Part shown: positions 9,837 through 19,600 of the stretch, piece by piece
Layout of the letters: every line of letters begins with the position of its first letter
How positions within the stretch are numbered: the stretch's first letter is position 1
DNA from: Bacteroidales bacterium
GTDB taxonomy: Bacteria; Bacteroidota; Bacteroidia; Bacteroidales; WCHB1-69
Length of the DNA stretch: 64,000 nucleotides
Assembly (NCBI GenBank): GCA_017551725.1
Contig: JAFZKY010000030.1
Coordinates: 1-64,000, forward strand
Direction of reading: 5' to 3'
Notes under the pieces: generated by a model
Seen by the model: only the letters and a program-made list of their open reading frames with translations
Told to the model about the DNA's origin: nothing
Database searches by the model: none
Translations under genes and position numbers: made by a program

Positions 9837-9851
9837 AGGGGAAGAAACGTT

Positions 9852-10766
9852 TTATATGTGACTGAGTACAATGTCGATGCGGTCGTCGAAGGCTTCGCGG
9901 GTGGCATAGCCCACGTGAGGCACGAGCACGCAGTTGGGGGCGCTGAAGAGAGGATGGTCTTCGGCCAAGGGCGGCTCTTTCTCATACACGTCGATACCGG
10001 CGCCACCAAGGAGACCCGCTTTCAGCAGGTCGGCGAGGGCATCCATATCAACTACGTTGCCGCGGGCGGTGTTGATGATGACTGCCGTGGGCTTGCACAT
10101 CTGCAGCAGCTCGCGACTGATGAGATGGTGCGTTTCCTCCGTCAGCGGCACGTGCAAGGTGATGATGTCGCTTGTCTTCATCAGCTCCTCCAAGGGAAGA
10201 TAGACAATGCCTTGCGCTTTTACATCATCGTATTCGGAGCGGCTCCAGGCTACCACCTCGCAGCCGAAAGCCATGAGCAGCTGTGCCGTGCGCCGCCCGA
10301 TGGCGCCCGTGCCCACGATGCCCACACGCTTGCCACGCAGCTCACGACCTAAGAAGTTGTTGCGCGTGCCACCCTTGCGCGTGTCGGCGTCCAATGCCGT
10401 GATGCGTCGATAGACGTCCAACATCAGCCCGATGGCCAACTCGGCAACCCCTTCCGTGGCATAGCCCGAGGCGTTTACCACCTCGATGCCATGAGCACGA
10501 CAGTAATCCAAATCGATATGGTCCAACCCCGTGAAAGCAACGTTGAGTTTCTTCAGTTTGGGACATTGGGACAAGATGTCGCTGCCGATTTTGATGTTGG
10601 AAACAATCACCTCTTCGGCATCTTTCATCCGCTCAATAAGGGTGGTGGCATCCTCGCGGCGGTCGCGATAACAGATAAATTCGTGGCCTCTGGCGGCCAA
10701 GTCTAAAGCAATGTTGGCGGCACGCTCTTCGCTGATGCCGATGGGTTCTACAGCTACTATCTTCAT
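9852..10766 (-). CDS. D-isomer-specific 2-hydroxyacid dehydrogenase
   Basis: NAD(P)-dependent reductase of 2-keto acids. 304 residues. The Rossmann motif VGIVGTGAIG sits near residues 148-157. The catalytic Arg is in NTARG (~235), the Glu in the DVYEKEPP segment (~263), and the His in VPHVGYAT (~285). It could be a lactate, glycerate or related dehydrogenase; the sequence alone does not settle this. Located between the Omp28-like lipoprotein gene (33-base gap) and the AtoE-type transporter gene; a shared 2-keto/short-chain acid theme is inference. Confidence 0.9.
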   Translation of the reverse strand: MKIVAVEPIGISEERAANIALDLAARGHEFICYRDRREDATTLIERMKDAEEVIVSNIKIGSDILSQCPKLKKLNVAFTGLDHIDLDYCRAHGIEVVNASGYATEGVAELAIGLMLDVYRRITALDADTRKGGTRNNFLGRELRGKRVGIVGTGAIGRRTAQLLMAFGCEVVAWSRSEYDDVKAQGIVYLPLEELMKTSDIITLHVPLTEETHHLISRELLQMCKPTAVIINTARGNVVDMDALADLLKAGLLGGAGIDVYEKEPPLAEDHPLFSAPNCVLVPHVGYATREAFDDRIDIVLSHI

Positions 10767-10799
10767 ATAGTTATGGTTGTTTTGTTATAAAATAAAACT

Positions 10800-11639
10800 C
10801 TATTTTACAGGAAGTTGCTCTACCTGAAGCACCTCGCCTTTAAGTTTGTCCTTGTAGTACAGGATAGCCACCACCGAACAGTTGTCGGGATTCCAATCGT
10901 GACCGGCGAAGGTGATGGAGCGGCCGTATGTGTAGGCGGAATCTTTTTGCAGGATGCCGTCACCTGTCAGCATATCGCCAAAGGTGCCGTTCAGCCCCGC
11001 ACGGAGCACATGCTTGTGGGTATAATCCAAAATGGTCTCCGAATGTTTGAGCTGCGGCTTGATGATGTTGTCCTCAACGAGGAGAAACGACAAACGGAGC
11101 GGCTGGGAGTAGTCTTGTAGCATCGTGACTTTAGCGTTGACTTTCAACGTGTTGTTTGCATATTGGTTAACAAGCTGGATGGCAGCCTTCGGGGTGCGGT
11201 CTTCAGCCGCCAGCTTGGATTGCCAGCGTGCTGGCGAGATGATGTCCTTCTTCCGGTTGATGATAGCCACAGGGATGCCGTCGATATTGAAAAAGCTGCG
11301 CAGCTCGTTCCCGACATCGGTACGGAAGTCGTAGGCGAAGTTGGCATCTGTGGCTTGTGGCGCGGCCAGTGCGCCGGCATGGATGCCGACGATGACCAAG
11401 GTGTCTTGGAAGATGCCGTGCAAGCGGTCCAACTCTTCGTGGCCGTCCGGACAATTCGGGCAGTAGTGGCCGGTATATTCCTCAATCAAAAGTTTGCGGA
11501 AGACGCTGCTGGGATCCAACGGAGGAAATTCCACCGTCACCTCCTCCACTTCGCTGGGGATGATGTAGGGGCCTTCAATACGGTCGCAGGCAATCATAAA
11601 GCCTGCCGCGATAACCAATGCTATGATGATGTTTTTCAT
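10800..11639 (-). CDS. Omp28-like outer-membrane lipoprotein with thioredoxin fold
   Basis: Lipoprotein signal with lipobox GFMIAC (Cys18). After a short linker comes a thioredoxin-like segment with a YCPNCPDG CxxC motif at about residues 59-62, characteristic of Omp28-related proteins of Bacteroidota. The C-terminal half is beta-rich without named motifs. 279 residues. Probably an envelope thiol-disulfide or adhesion-related protein; function of Omp28 proteins is poorly defined. Lies in a cluster with three other envelope proteins (DUF6029 barrel, two thioredoxin-fold proteins), suggesting joint expression. Confidence 0.85.
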   Translation of the reverse strand: MKNIIIALVIAAGFMIACDRIEGPYIIPSEVEEVTVEFPPLDPSSVFRKLLIEEYTGHYCPNCPDGHEELDRLHGIFQDTLVIVGIHAGALAAPQATDANFAYDFRTDVGNELRSFFNIDGIPVAIINRKKDIISPARWQSKLAAEDRTPKAAIQLVNQYANNTLKVNAKVTMLQDYSQPLRLSFLLVEDNIIKPQLKHSETILDYTHKHVLRAGLNGTFGDMLTGDGILQKDSAYTYGRSITFAGHDWNPDNCSVVAILYYKDKLKGEVLQVEQLPVK

Positions 11640-11669
11640 TTTTTACAGGTTTACAATAATATAATGGGA

Positions 11670-13391
11670 TTAGAAGGATGTGGTGATGGACAATCCCACA
11701 CCGTAGGAGGCTGGCACGGCACGGCACACGCCGCCAATGCAGAGGATGCCTTCCTTGGTCTTGCCGAAGTTGAGCGCAATGCGGGTGGTGTTCCACACAA
11801 AGGCACCGGAGATGTTGAAATAGTGCAGCCGGTGCGTCGGGTCTGGATTGCCATAGTTCCAATCGTCACCGACGGAGATGAACCACTTGGGACTGATGGA
11901 ATATTCCAACATGCCGTAGATATGGCTGCCTTCGTCGTCTTTGGTGTATAAATGCTGGAGTTCCAGACGCAAAGCATGTTTGGGGGTGACTTTATATTGG
12001 AGGTCGGAAGCCACCAGATGGCCACGCATCATGCCGTTATGCCCTTGCAGGATTTCAAGGTTGTAGGTGATGTAGTTGTAGGCCAAAATCCATTTCCAGG
12101 CTTTGGTAAAACGATGACTGATTTCCAGTCCCACATCCTGATACAACAAATCGGGACCGAATTTGAAGAAGGATGAGGTGTATCCCTCAGTGCCGCGCAC
12201 GGTGCCCAACTCTGTGGCCAAGGCCACAGGCTGCTGGTCCGTGTTGTGGAAGCGGGAGTAGTTGAACGTCAGGTCGGTGCCGTACTTGCCGCCTAACTTG
12301 GTCTTCTTGGGTATCTTGTAGTTGATCTGCAACTGCGCCCCGATCTGGCTGTTGGGCTGGCTGGCGAAGCTGTAGTTGCTGATAAGCTGATACGAATACT
12401 GGCGGTTGATGGCCGGTATGTTGTTGATGCACAGCCATGTGTTTTGCCGCACCATACGCTGCGAACGGAAATCCATATTGTCGGAACGGATGAACGAGGC
12501 GGCCACGCCGAAACCTTTCATGGAGTAGGTGGCCGACAGGAAGAGCGCATCGCCCTTCTTGTAGATGAAGTCGTTGGAGACATTCGGGTCCTGCATCTTC
12601 TGTGCATACTCGCCGTCAAGGCGGAAGCCCTTGTAGCCGAACGACAGCCGCGTGGCCCATATCGGAGTGTTCTGCGGAATCTTGTCGGCGGGGATTTCCC
12701 CGTTGCAGGTGCTGTCGGTGCCAGGATAGAGCGTGGCGTTTATGGCTTCGTCAGCCTTCTCGAACTTGCTCACGAAGGAGGCCCCGATGTTGGCGGTGAA
12801 GCCCTTCTCCTGCATTTTGGGGATGAGCTCGCCGAGGGAGACTTCGCCGTCAAGGCCCCGCACGAAATCGCGCCGGCCCAGGTAGCTCTCGAAGTTCAGC
12901 CGCTCGATGCCCCACACACCCTTGATGGTGATGCCCTTGTAGGGAGTCACCTTCACGCGCGCACCCAGCAGGCTGTTGTCAACGCCGAGCTGCCGGTCCT
13001 CGTACGCGCGCAGGGCGAGGCCGTTGCCGAACTGCTCGTAGAAGTTGCCGGCCGTGACTTGAATGAACTTGTTTTTATAATCGGCGAAGAAATAGCGCAC
13101 GCCCTGGCCTTGATACTGGATTTTCTCAAAGTCGATCAGCGGGAACTGATAATACTCGTAGCGCACGCCGGCGGAGAAGCCGCCATTCGAGTAAAGCAGG
13201 TTGATGAAGGCGTTGGCTCTGACTTTGGAGTCCACCTTTTCCGCTCCGATGAGGGAGTCGGGCATATAGTACATGCCGTTGAATCCGAAGTCGCCGCTGA
13301 TACGGCTGTTGCCAAGCTGGTGCTGGCCTTGAACCGACGACAGCGAAAAGAGCAGTATGACCGAAATTATTAGAGATAGATGTTTTCTCAT
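11670..13391 (-). CDS. DUF6029-family outer-membrane beta-barrel protein
   Basis: 573 residues with a signal peptide (residues 1-22, ending SVQG-Q). The body shows alternating hydrophobic/aromatic strands, glycine turns and a terminal aromatic (ITTSF), as expected of an outer-membrane barrel. I match it to the Bacteroidota family DUF6029 by the FGFNGMYY start and the QVTAGNFYEQFGNGLALR block around residue 115. Role unknown; no TonB box or plug is evident. Downstream of a TlpA-like gene (24-base gap) and upstream of the Omp28-like gene, an association likely to be operonic. Confidence 0.82.
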   Translation of the reverse strand: MRKHLSLIISVILLFSLSSVQGQHQLGNSRISGDFGFNGMYYMPDSLIGAEKVDSKVRANAFINLLYSNGGFSAGVRYEYYQFPLIDFEKIQYQGQGVRYFFADYKNKFIQVTAGNFYEQFGNGLALRAYEDRQLGVDNSLLGARVKVTPYKGITIKGVWGIERLNFESYLGRRDFVRGLDGEVSLGELIPKMQEKGFTANIGASFVSKFEKADEAINATLYPGTDSTCNGEIPADKIPQNTPIWATRLSFGYKGFRLDGEYAQKMQDPNVSNDFIYKKGDALFLSATYSMKGFGVAASFIRSDNMDFRSQRMVRQNTWLCINNIPAINRQYSYQLISNYSFASQPNSQIGAQLQINYKIPKKTKLGGKYGTDLTFNYSRFHNTDQQPVALATELGTVRGTEGYTSSFFKFGPDLLYQDVGLEISHRFTKAWKWILAYNYITYNLEILQGHNGMMRGHLVASDLQYKVTPKHALRLELQHLYTKDDEGSHIYGMLEYSISPKWFISVGDDWNYGNPDPTHRLHYFNISGAFVWNTTRIALNFGKTKEGILCIGGVCRAVPASYGVGLSITTSF

Positions 13392-13415
13392 ACGCAGGAA
13401 TCTTGTTATGTCAGA

Positions 13416-13934
13416 TTATTTCCCGACCATTTTCTTGATGATTTCAAACACTTCCTCTTCCCCGCCCGGGGCGTAGGAGGTGTGTTGCCAGACGATTTCG
13501 CCATTGCCGTTGAGGATGCAAAGATACGGAACGTCGTTCACGTTCATGGCGCGTTTGAAGTCGGAGTTGACATCCAGCAAAACGGTGTACTCCCAGCCCC
13601 GTCCGTTGACAAACGGCGCCACGCGTGCGGAGGTCTTCGCGTCGTCGATGGAGATGGCGTACAGCTTCACGCCTGTTTCCTCCACCCAGTCCTCGTATTC
13701 GTCGGCGATGGCCGTCAGCTCTGCGATGCAGGGCTTGCACCAGGTGGCCCACAGACTGATGATGATGGGCTTGCCGTCATTCTGGATGTTGGAGGTGTTG
13801 AAAATCTGTCCATCCAATGTCTGGATATCAATGGCCGGCAACTTGGCGTAATGTTTGTCTTTTTCCAAGGTCTCTTGGGCAAAAAGGGTCACGCTCGCGA
13901 CCATAAGAAATGCGAAAAACAGGATTTTTTTCAT
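13416..13934 (-). CDS. TlpA-like periplasmic thioredoxin
   Basis: 172 residues with signal peptide (1-20, LFAQE). The thioredoxin fold of the TlpA/ResA type has the active site WATWCKPC near residues 62-69 and a cis-Pro in NDVPYLC near residue 136. Expected to reduce disulfides in the periplasm. It lies 11 bases after another thioredoxin-fold protein and 24 before a DUF6029 barrel. Redox partner unknown; it may serve the neighbouring Omp28-like protein, which also has a CxxC. Confidence 0.93.
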   Translation of the reverse strand: MKKILFFAFLMVASVTLFAQETLEKDKHYAKLPAIDIQTLDGQIFNTSNIQNDGKPIIISLWATWCKPCIAELTAIADEYEDWVEETGVKLYAISIDDAKTSARVAPFVNGRGWEYTVLLDVNSDFKRAMNVNDVPYLCILNGNGEIVWQHTSYAPGGEEEVFEIIKKMVGK

Positions 13935-13945
13935 TGTCTATCGAT

Positions 13946-15394
13946 TTATTGCTTGTTATTTCTGAATAATGGATTCTCACTCTCTTTTTCTTCTTTCGGG
14001 AAGGTATTGTAGAGATATTGCAGCAGCCCGTTTTCGGGGGATGGCGGGTAGCGGTTCGTAATTTTTCCCTGCGGACTGGTCATCAGGTATTCGGGCAATG
14101 TCTCCACCTCGTTCAGCATCAGCCAGTCGTAGTTGTCGTTGAAATGGAGGATTGGCCAGCCAATCTTGTCGCCGTAAGTCTTGCAGAACTTCTCGTACTG
14201 CTTTTTGTCGTAATCCACACAAAGGCTCACGAATTGGACATTGTCCTGAAAAGTCTGGTAAAATTCATTCAGTAAAACCATTTCCCGGATACAATCAATA
14301 CAATCGGACTGCAAAATCTGCACGTAGATAGGTTTGTCACCCAGTTGGTTTAAACGGACATGTTTGCCTTTTTCGTTGGTGAAAGCGGGAAGGTCTTTCT
14401 TCTGTGCCGGAGGCAGTACGCGCTCAAGAGCGTGGACAATAAAAGGTTGATGTTCAGGAAAATGGGTGGAGACTTGGATATATTGCAACAGTTTGACGAT
14501 GTTCCCGCGATCAAACTCCTCGTTGTCCAGCCATTGGTCCAGATTGTGGATGATGACCAGCTCGCGGATGCGCTCGTTCACCAACTGGGGGTCCCGCCCC
14601 GACTCGTTGAACAGCGTCAGGTAATCGGGCTGCTCGTTGATAGTGCGGGCCAGCAAATCCTTGGAGATATGTCGGGAAGTGTACAGATAATTGTCGTAGA
14701 ACTGGTTGAAAAGTGCCATGTAGGCGGGGTTGTTGTAGAGTACCCTGTCGTGGTCGAAATACTTGGAAAAGACAGCTCTGCGGTCATGCAGTATTTCCAA
14801 AAGTCCGTAGGTGTAATAGATGTAGGATTCGTAGAAATTTTCGGGATTATACCGTATTGGAAAACGCTCGGAAAGCATCGTGCTGACGGTGTCGAACGCT
14901 TTCGGGTCGTGGTCGTAGGTTATCCGGAAGGCATAACGGTCGGTGATGCCACTGAAATAGCGGGAAAAGCGGTTGATCTTGTAGTTGAGGTCGGCGGTGT
15001 CGGTTTTATCCGTAGTGATTTGCAGGAAACCGCCGTAGGTTTCTGGGTTGATGAGGTTGAAGAGCACCGTGTCGGCGCTGATGTGGAAATGGTAGCTGTG
15101 GAACGGCACAATGAAGAACTCGGCCTTGGTGGTGCGGATGGCCAGCTGCACCAGCTTGATGTCGGTGGTGGCATACGAGAGCTTGAAACGCCCGTTCTTG
15201 TCAATCTTGTCGTGGGCCGCCACGGTGGGGATGTTGTTGAGCAGGTCGTCAAACACCAGCAAGCGGATCTCCTCGTTGCAGGCAAACGGTGCCTCGCCGG
15301 TGATCACCACGGGCTGTTGCGCAAAAATCCGCATCCCGATGCAAATCAGGACGAGCAGAAGCGGAATTTTGTATGTATTTGACTGTCCAGTCAT
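13946..15394 (-). CDS. Secreted protein with C-terminal thioredoxin-like domain (CIDC)
   Basis: 482 residues. Signal peptide at 1-25 (after a MTGQSNTYK head). The N-terminal ~100 residues resemble the DUF4369-like beta domain that precedes TlpA modules in Bacteroidota, followed by a helical middle. The C-terminal ~130 residues look thioredoxin-like, with SDCIDC near residues 372-377 as a CxxC and a late LPEYL cis-Pro region. The ATG overlaps the coaD stop by one base, so it is translated from the same transcript. Exact substrate unknown. Confidence 0.75.
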   Translation of the reverse strand: MTGQSNTYKIPLLLVLICIGMRIFAQQPVVITGEAPFACNEEIRLLVFDDLLNNIPTVAAHDKIDKNGRFKLSYATTDIKLVQLAIRTTKAEFFIVPFHSYHFHISADTVLFNLINPETYGGFLQITTDKTDTADLNYKINRFSRYFSGITDRYAFRITYDHDPKAFDTVSTMLSERFPIRYNPENFYESYIYYTYGLLEILHDRRAVFSKYFDHDRVLYNNPAYMALFNQFYDNYLYTSRHISKDLLARTINEQPDYLTLFNESGRDPQLVNERIRELVIIHNLDQWLDNEEFDRGNIVKLLQYIQVSTHFPEHQPFIVHALERVLPPAQKKDLPAFTNEKGKHVRLNQLGDKPIYVQILQSDCIDCIREMVLLNEFYQTFQDNVQFVSLCVDYDKKQYEKFCKTYGDKIGWPILHFNDNYDWLMLNEVETLPEYLMTSPQGKITNRYPPSPENGLLQYLYNTFPKEEKESENPLFRNNKQ

Positions 15395-15858
15395 TATGGC
15401 GCATCAGGAAGTTTATAGGATAAAAAGGCGGAGTAGTCGGCGTGCAGCGACCACAGCTCCCTGATGAGCGAAGAGGACACGATTTCCAATTCCGGAGAGG
15501 TGGGGATAAAAATCGTCTCCACCTCGGGGTTCAAGGCCAGGTTTATCCGGCGCATCTCCTCTTCGGCGGCGTAGTCGGCGGCGTTGCGGACCCCGCGCAC
15601 CAGGAAATTGGCCCCGAGTTTGCGGCAAAGGTCCGTGGTAAGCCCTTCATACGCCATGACGGTCACCTGAGGCACTCCGTCGTAAAGGTCCTTGATCCAT
15701 TGGAGCCGTTGCTCCACAGGGAAGATGTCCTGCTTGGCATGGTTGTGACCAAGGGCAATGTAGAGGTGGTCGAAGAGCGGCAGGGCTTTTCGCACAATGT
15801 CCTCATGCCCTTTGGTGAAGGGACAGAATGAACCGGCAAATACGGCTATATTTTTCAT
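15394..15858 (-). CDS. coaD: Phosphopantetheine adenylyltransferase
   Basis: Penultimate step of coenzyme A synthesis: phosphopantetheine plus ATP gives dephospho-CoA. 154 residues, normal length. The nucleotidyltransferase motif is present as GSFCPFTKGH (residues 9-18), and RGVRNAADY (~88-96) and the ISSSLIRE-like SSSLIREL are conserved. Odd point: the usual Asp in GSFDP is Cys here; the catalytic His is kept. It sits 5 bases after tsaC and overlaps the next gene by one base. Confidence 0.95.
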   Translation of the reverse strand: MKNIAVFAGSFCPFTKGHEDIVRKALPLFDHLYIALGHNHAKQDIFPVEQRLQWIKDLYDGVPQVTVMAYEGLTTDLCRKLGANFLVRGVRNAADYAAEEEMRRINLALNPEVETIFIPTSPELEIVSSSLIRELWSLHADYSAFLSYKLPDAP

Positions 15859-15863
15859 AACAA

Positions 15864-16427
15864 TCAGTCTCTGAGGATGGTGAAATTGTAATCGTCGAGG
15901 AATTTGATCAGGCGGGAGGGCTTGTAGTCGATGGAGCTGGCGAACTCGTGGGGCACCACGTGGTCCATCTGGCGGATAATTGCCGGGGAAATGTCCTCGA
16001 AGGTTTTCGGGGTGGGCTCGCCGGCGATGTTGGCGGAGGTGGAGACGATGGGCTTGCCGAGGGCGCGAATGAGCTTACGACAGAAGTCGTTGCTCGTGAT
16101 GCGGATGGCGATGGTGCCGTCGTCATGGACCAGCTTGGCGGGCAGATTCTTGGCAGTGGGGTAGATGAAGGTGGTGGGGCGCGAGATGTGCGGGATCAGG
16201 TCCCAGGCAATCAGCGGGATCTGCTCCACGTAATGGGGCAGACGCTCCGCCGAGTCCAGCAGGATGATCATGCTCTTCTTCTCGTTGCGCTGTTTGATGC
16301 GGTAGATGGCCGCGACAGCCTCCTCGTTGGTGGCGTCGCACCCGATGCCCCACACCGTGTCGGTGGGATAAAGCAGTACTTTGCCCTCACGCAGCAAAGT
16401 CGCACACCGTTCGATTTCTTGTTCCAT
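15864..16427 (-). CDS. tsaC: Threonylcarbamoyl-AMP synthase (YrdC/Sua5)
   Basis: Makes threonylcarbamoyl-AMP from threonine, bicarbonate and ATP for the t6A37 modification of ANN-decoding tRNAs. 187 residues, the short TsaC type without the Sua5 extension. Visible motifs are LLYPTDTVWGIGCDA (15-31), YRIKQRNEKKSM (42-53), TIAIRI (~104-109) and PIVSTSANIAGEP (~125-137). First gene of the minus-strand run, with a -7 box 44 bases upstream at 16471-16478. Confidence 0.95.
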   Translation of the reverse strand: MEQEIERCATLLREGKVLLYPTDTVWGIGCDATNEEAVAAIYRIKQRNEKKSMIILLDSAERLPHYVEQIPLIAWDLIPHISRPTTFIYPTAKNLPAKLVHDDGTIAIRITSNDFCRKLIRALGKPIVSTSANIAGEPTPKTFEDISPAIIRQMDHVVPHEFASSIDYKPSRLIKFLDDYNFTILRD

Positions 16428-16470
16428 ATCAGTCGTTCATTAGCAATGGCAAACGTTCAATTTGCAGCCG

Positions 16471-16478
16471 CAAAAATA
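16471..16478 (-). promoter_or_regulatory. -7 box upstream of tsaC
   Basis: TATTTTTG on the minus strand. It is the only clear -7 box seen before the tsaC-coaD run, and shares the intergenic region with the divergent C25 protease promoter. Confidence 0.6.
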
Positions 16479-16562
16479 CTTAAAAAATCAACATCCGATA
16501 CATACCTTTTATTGCCTTTTGACATATAAAAAATTATAGGAAAAGATTTCCGTTTTTTTCGC

Positions 16563-16570
16563 TATCTTTG
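16563..16570 (+). promoter_or_regulatory. -7 box upstream of C25 protease gene
   Basis: TATCTTTG matches TAnnTTTG, 46 bases before the ATG at 16616. Confidence 0.6.
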
Positions 16571-16615
16571 CCGCTTCAAAAAAAAGCATATTAGTTATCC
16601 TAAAAAATACTGCAA

Positions 16616-19600
16616 ATGAAGAAAGTACATGGCCTTTTTGTGTTCCTGATGTTGGTCTTGGTTGGGGTCAATGCCCAGACATATCAGGTGGTAGAGAACT
16701 CCTATCAGCGAGTGAGAATTGCCTTTGAAACACCAACGCTCCAGACAGAGGAAGTCAAGGTGGGACAGGATTTTTATGACCGTCTCGTCATGGATGAATA
16801 TCTCCCTTCGCAGGAGGTTGGTGCGCCGCAGTTGCCTGTTTTCTCCAGACTGTTGGAAATCCCCCTGTGCGACTCCGTGCTGGTCAATGTGGTCTCCAGC
16901 GACTATGTGGAGGTGGATGCGTCGGAGCTTGGTGTGAACCATGCCGTGATGCCCGTGCAGCCCCCGTATCCGAAATCTTACCGCGGGGAACGCCCCTTTG
17001 TGAAGAACAATGAACTTTACGCGCGGGATGCTTTTTACGCCCAACCGTTGGTTCAAGTGGAGAAAAGCGGCATCATGCGCGACGTGAATCTGGCCAATAT
17101 AGCCTTCTCCCCGGTGTCCTACAATCCCGTGACCGGAAAGTTCCGCATCTGCCGTAGGGTTGAGGTGGAAGTCTCCTACCTCAACGCCAACATCCCGGCT
17201 ACGATGGAGATGAAGGCCCGTTATGGCAGCCCTCTGTTCAACGTGGCGGAAAACATGGTGATGAACCCGATGCAACGCGACCGCAACGAGTTCACCCAGA
17301 CGCGTATCAAATATCTCATTATCGCACACTCCATGTTTGCCAACAACGACAACCTGCTTGCGTATGCCAACTGGAAGAAACGTATCGGCTACGATGTGGT
17401 GCTCGCCTTTACCAGCGATGCGAATGTGGGTACGACCACCACGTCAATAAAGAACTTTATCATGTCGCATTACACCAATGCCACAGCGGAGAATCCCGCA
17501 CCTTCGTTCATTCTGATCGTAGGTGACGTGGCACAGGTGCCGGCGTTCAGCACCCAAGTCAGCGGAGAGAACCATGTCACCGACCTGTACTACGCCACAT
17601 GGACATCCGGCGACTATATTCCGGACTGCTACTACAGCCGTATGTCGGCCCGGTCGGTGTCTGAGCTGATTCCGCAGATTGAAAAGAACCTTATGTACGA
17701 GCAATATACCATGTCCGACCCTTCTTACCTCGGAAAGGCTGTGCTGATTGCCGGAACGGACAATAGCTGGTCCCCCACTCACGCTAACGGCCAGATCAAT
17801 TATATTACCAATAATTACATAAGCACAAATTCATCCACGCATAACTATACGACGGTATATGCGCATCTGCATCCCTGTAATAGTCAGGCGGCCACCATCC
17901 GCAGTGAGATCGGAGCAGGCGTGGGCTGGGCAAACTACACGGCTCATGGGTCGGAGGATGGCTGGTATCAGCCGGAGTTCGTCAATTCGCAAATACCTGC
18001 CATGACGAATGAGGGCAAATATGGTGTGATGATCGGCAACTGTTGTGTCAGTGGCAAGTTCGATGAGGCCACCTGCTTCGGGGAGGCGCTCTTGAGAGCG
18101 GCCAACAAGGGGGCTATGGCCTACATCGGCGCTTCCAACAACAGCCTTTGGAACGAAGATTTCTATTGGGCAGTGGGTGTGCGCAGCAACATCACGGCAA
18201 ACGTCTCGTATAATGCATCCAATCTGGGCGCATACGACCGGGTGTTCCATACGCATAGTGAAAACCACGACAAATGGGTGACGACGTTGGGAGGCATTGT
18301 CATGGCCGGCAATTCTGCCGTGGAGTCCTCCACGTCGAGCGAAAAGCGCTATTATTGGGAAATTTATCATGTTTTCGGTGATGCATCTATCCGTCCCTAT
18401 CTGGGCATCCCCACCACGATGACCGTTACCTGTCAGGACGTTCTGATGGTTGGAGCCAGCTCGCTGGCCGTGCAGGCCCCGGCATACGCATACGTGGCCC
18501 TTACGTATCAAAATAATGTGGTGGCGGCAGGATTCGCCGATGCAAATGGCAACATCACGCTGACGTTCGATCCGCTGTTGGTCGGCACGTATGAGTTGGC
18601 CGTGGGTGCACAGAATTATATCCAGTATTTCAAGAATATCAACGTTATCGTGGCCGATGGTCCGTATGTGATGGCCACCCAGCTGACACCTTCCGGCAAC
18701 GCTTCTTTGGTGGCTGGCTCCTCTGCGAATATGGACCTCTCCATTGAGAATGTCGGTGTGGCGGCGGCCTCGAACATTACGGCAACTTTGAGTCCGCTCA
18801 CGGCTGGTGTCACCATTTCCAATCCAACCTGCACATGCAGCCCGTTGGCCCCGAATGCCACTTCCGATGTTAGCAATGCATTCACTGTCAATATTCCTGA
18901 AACAATGAAAGACGGTGAAAATATTGCCTTGAAGCTGACGATGAGCTGGAACGGTGGGCAAAGCGAGCGCAATGTGTCGTTTGTCGTCACGGCTCCGAAT
19001 CTCCAACGTGTCAATGTGACCATCAAAAATCAGAACGGGTCCAATACCATCAATCCCGGCGATTTGGCTACGGTGACGGTGACCGGTGAAAATGTGGGTC
19101 ATGCGGTCCTTTCTTCCGGTGTAGTGGATTTGACCTCCAAGTACAGTGGCGCTATTGTCAATACGTCCGCCTATACGGTTTCACAGCTGCAACCGGGTCA
19201 TACCAGCGTCAACGCGTTTCAGGTGCAGGTGGGCAACGGTGTGCCGTCAGGCTCGTTGATACCTCTCTATTACCATAAGATCTATGCCGGTCAGGATAAT
19301 GTGGACACGCTGTACATGCTGGTGGGAACGTCAATGGAAACGTTCGAAACGGGCGACTTCGCTGCTTTTGCCTGGCAGAATACGGGCAGTAACCGATGGA
19401 TCATCACAACACTCCAGCCGTATGCAGGATCCTATTGCGCCCGTTCCAAACAGAATCTTGGGGACGAACAGAGCTCGGAAATGCAAATTACCCTGAATGC
19501 ATACGCCGATGGTGTGGTTTCCTATTATCGAAAGGTCTCTTCGGAAAACAATTATGATTACTTCTATTTCTTTATTGACGGTGAACAAAAGGAGAAAAAA

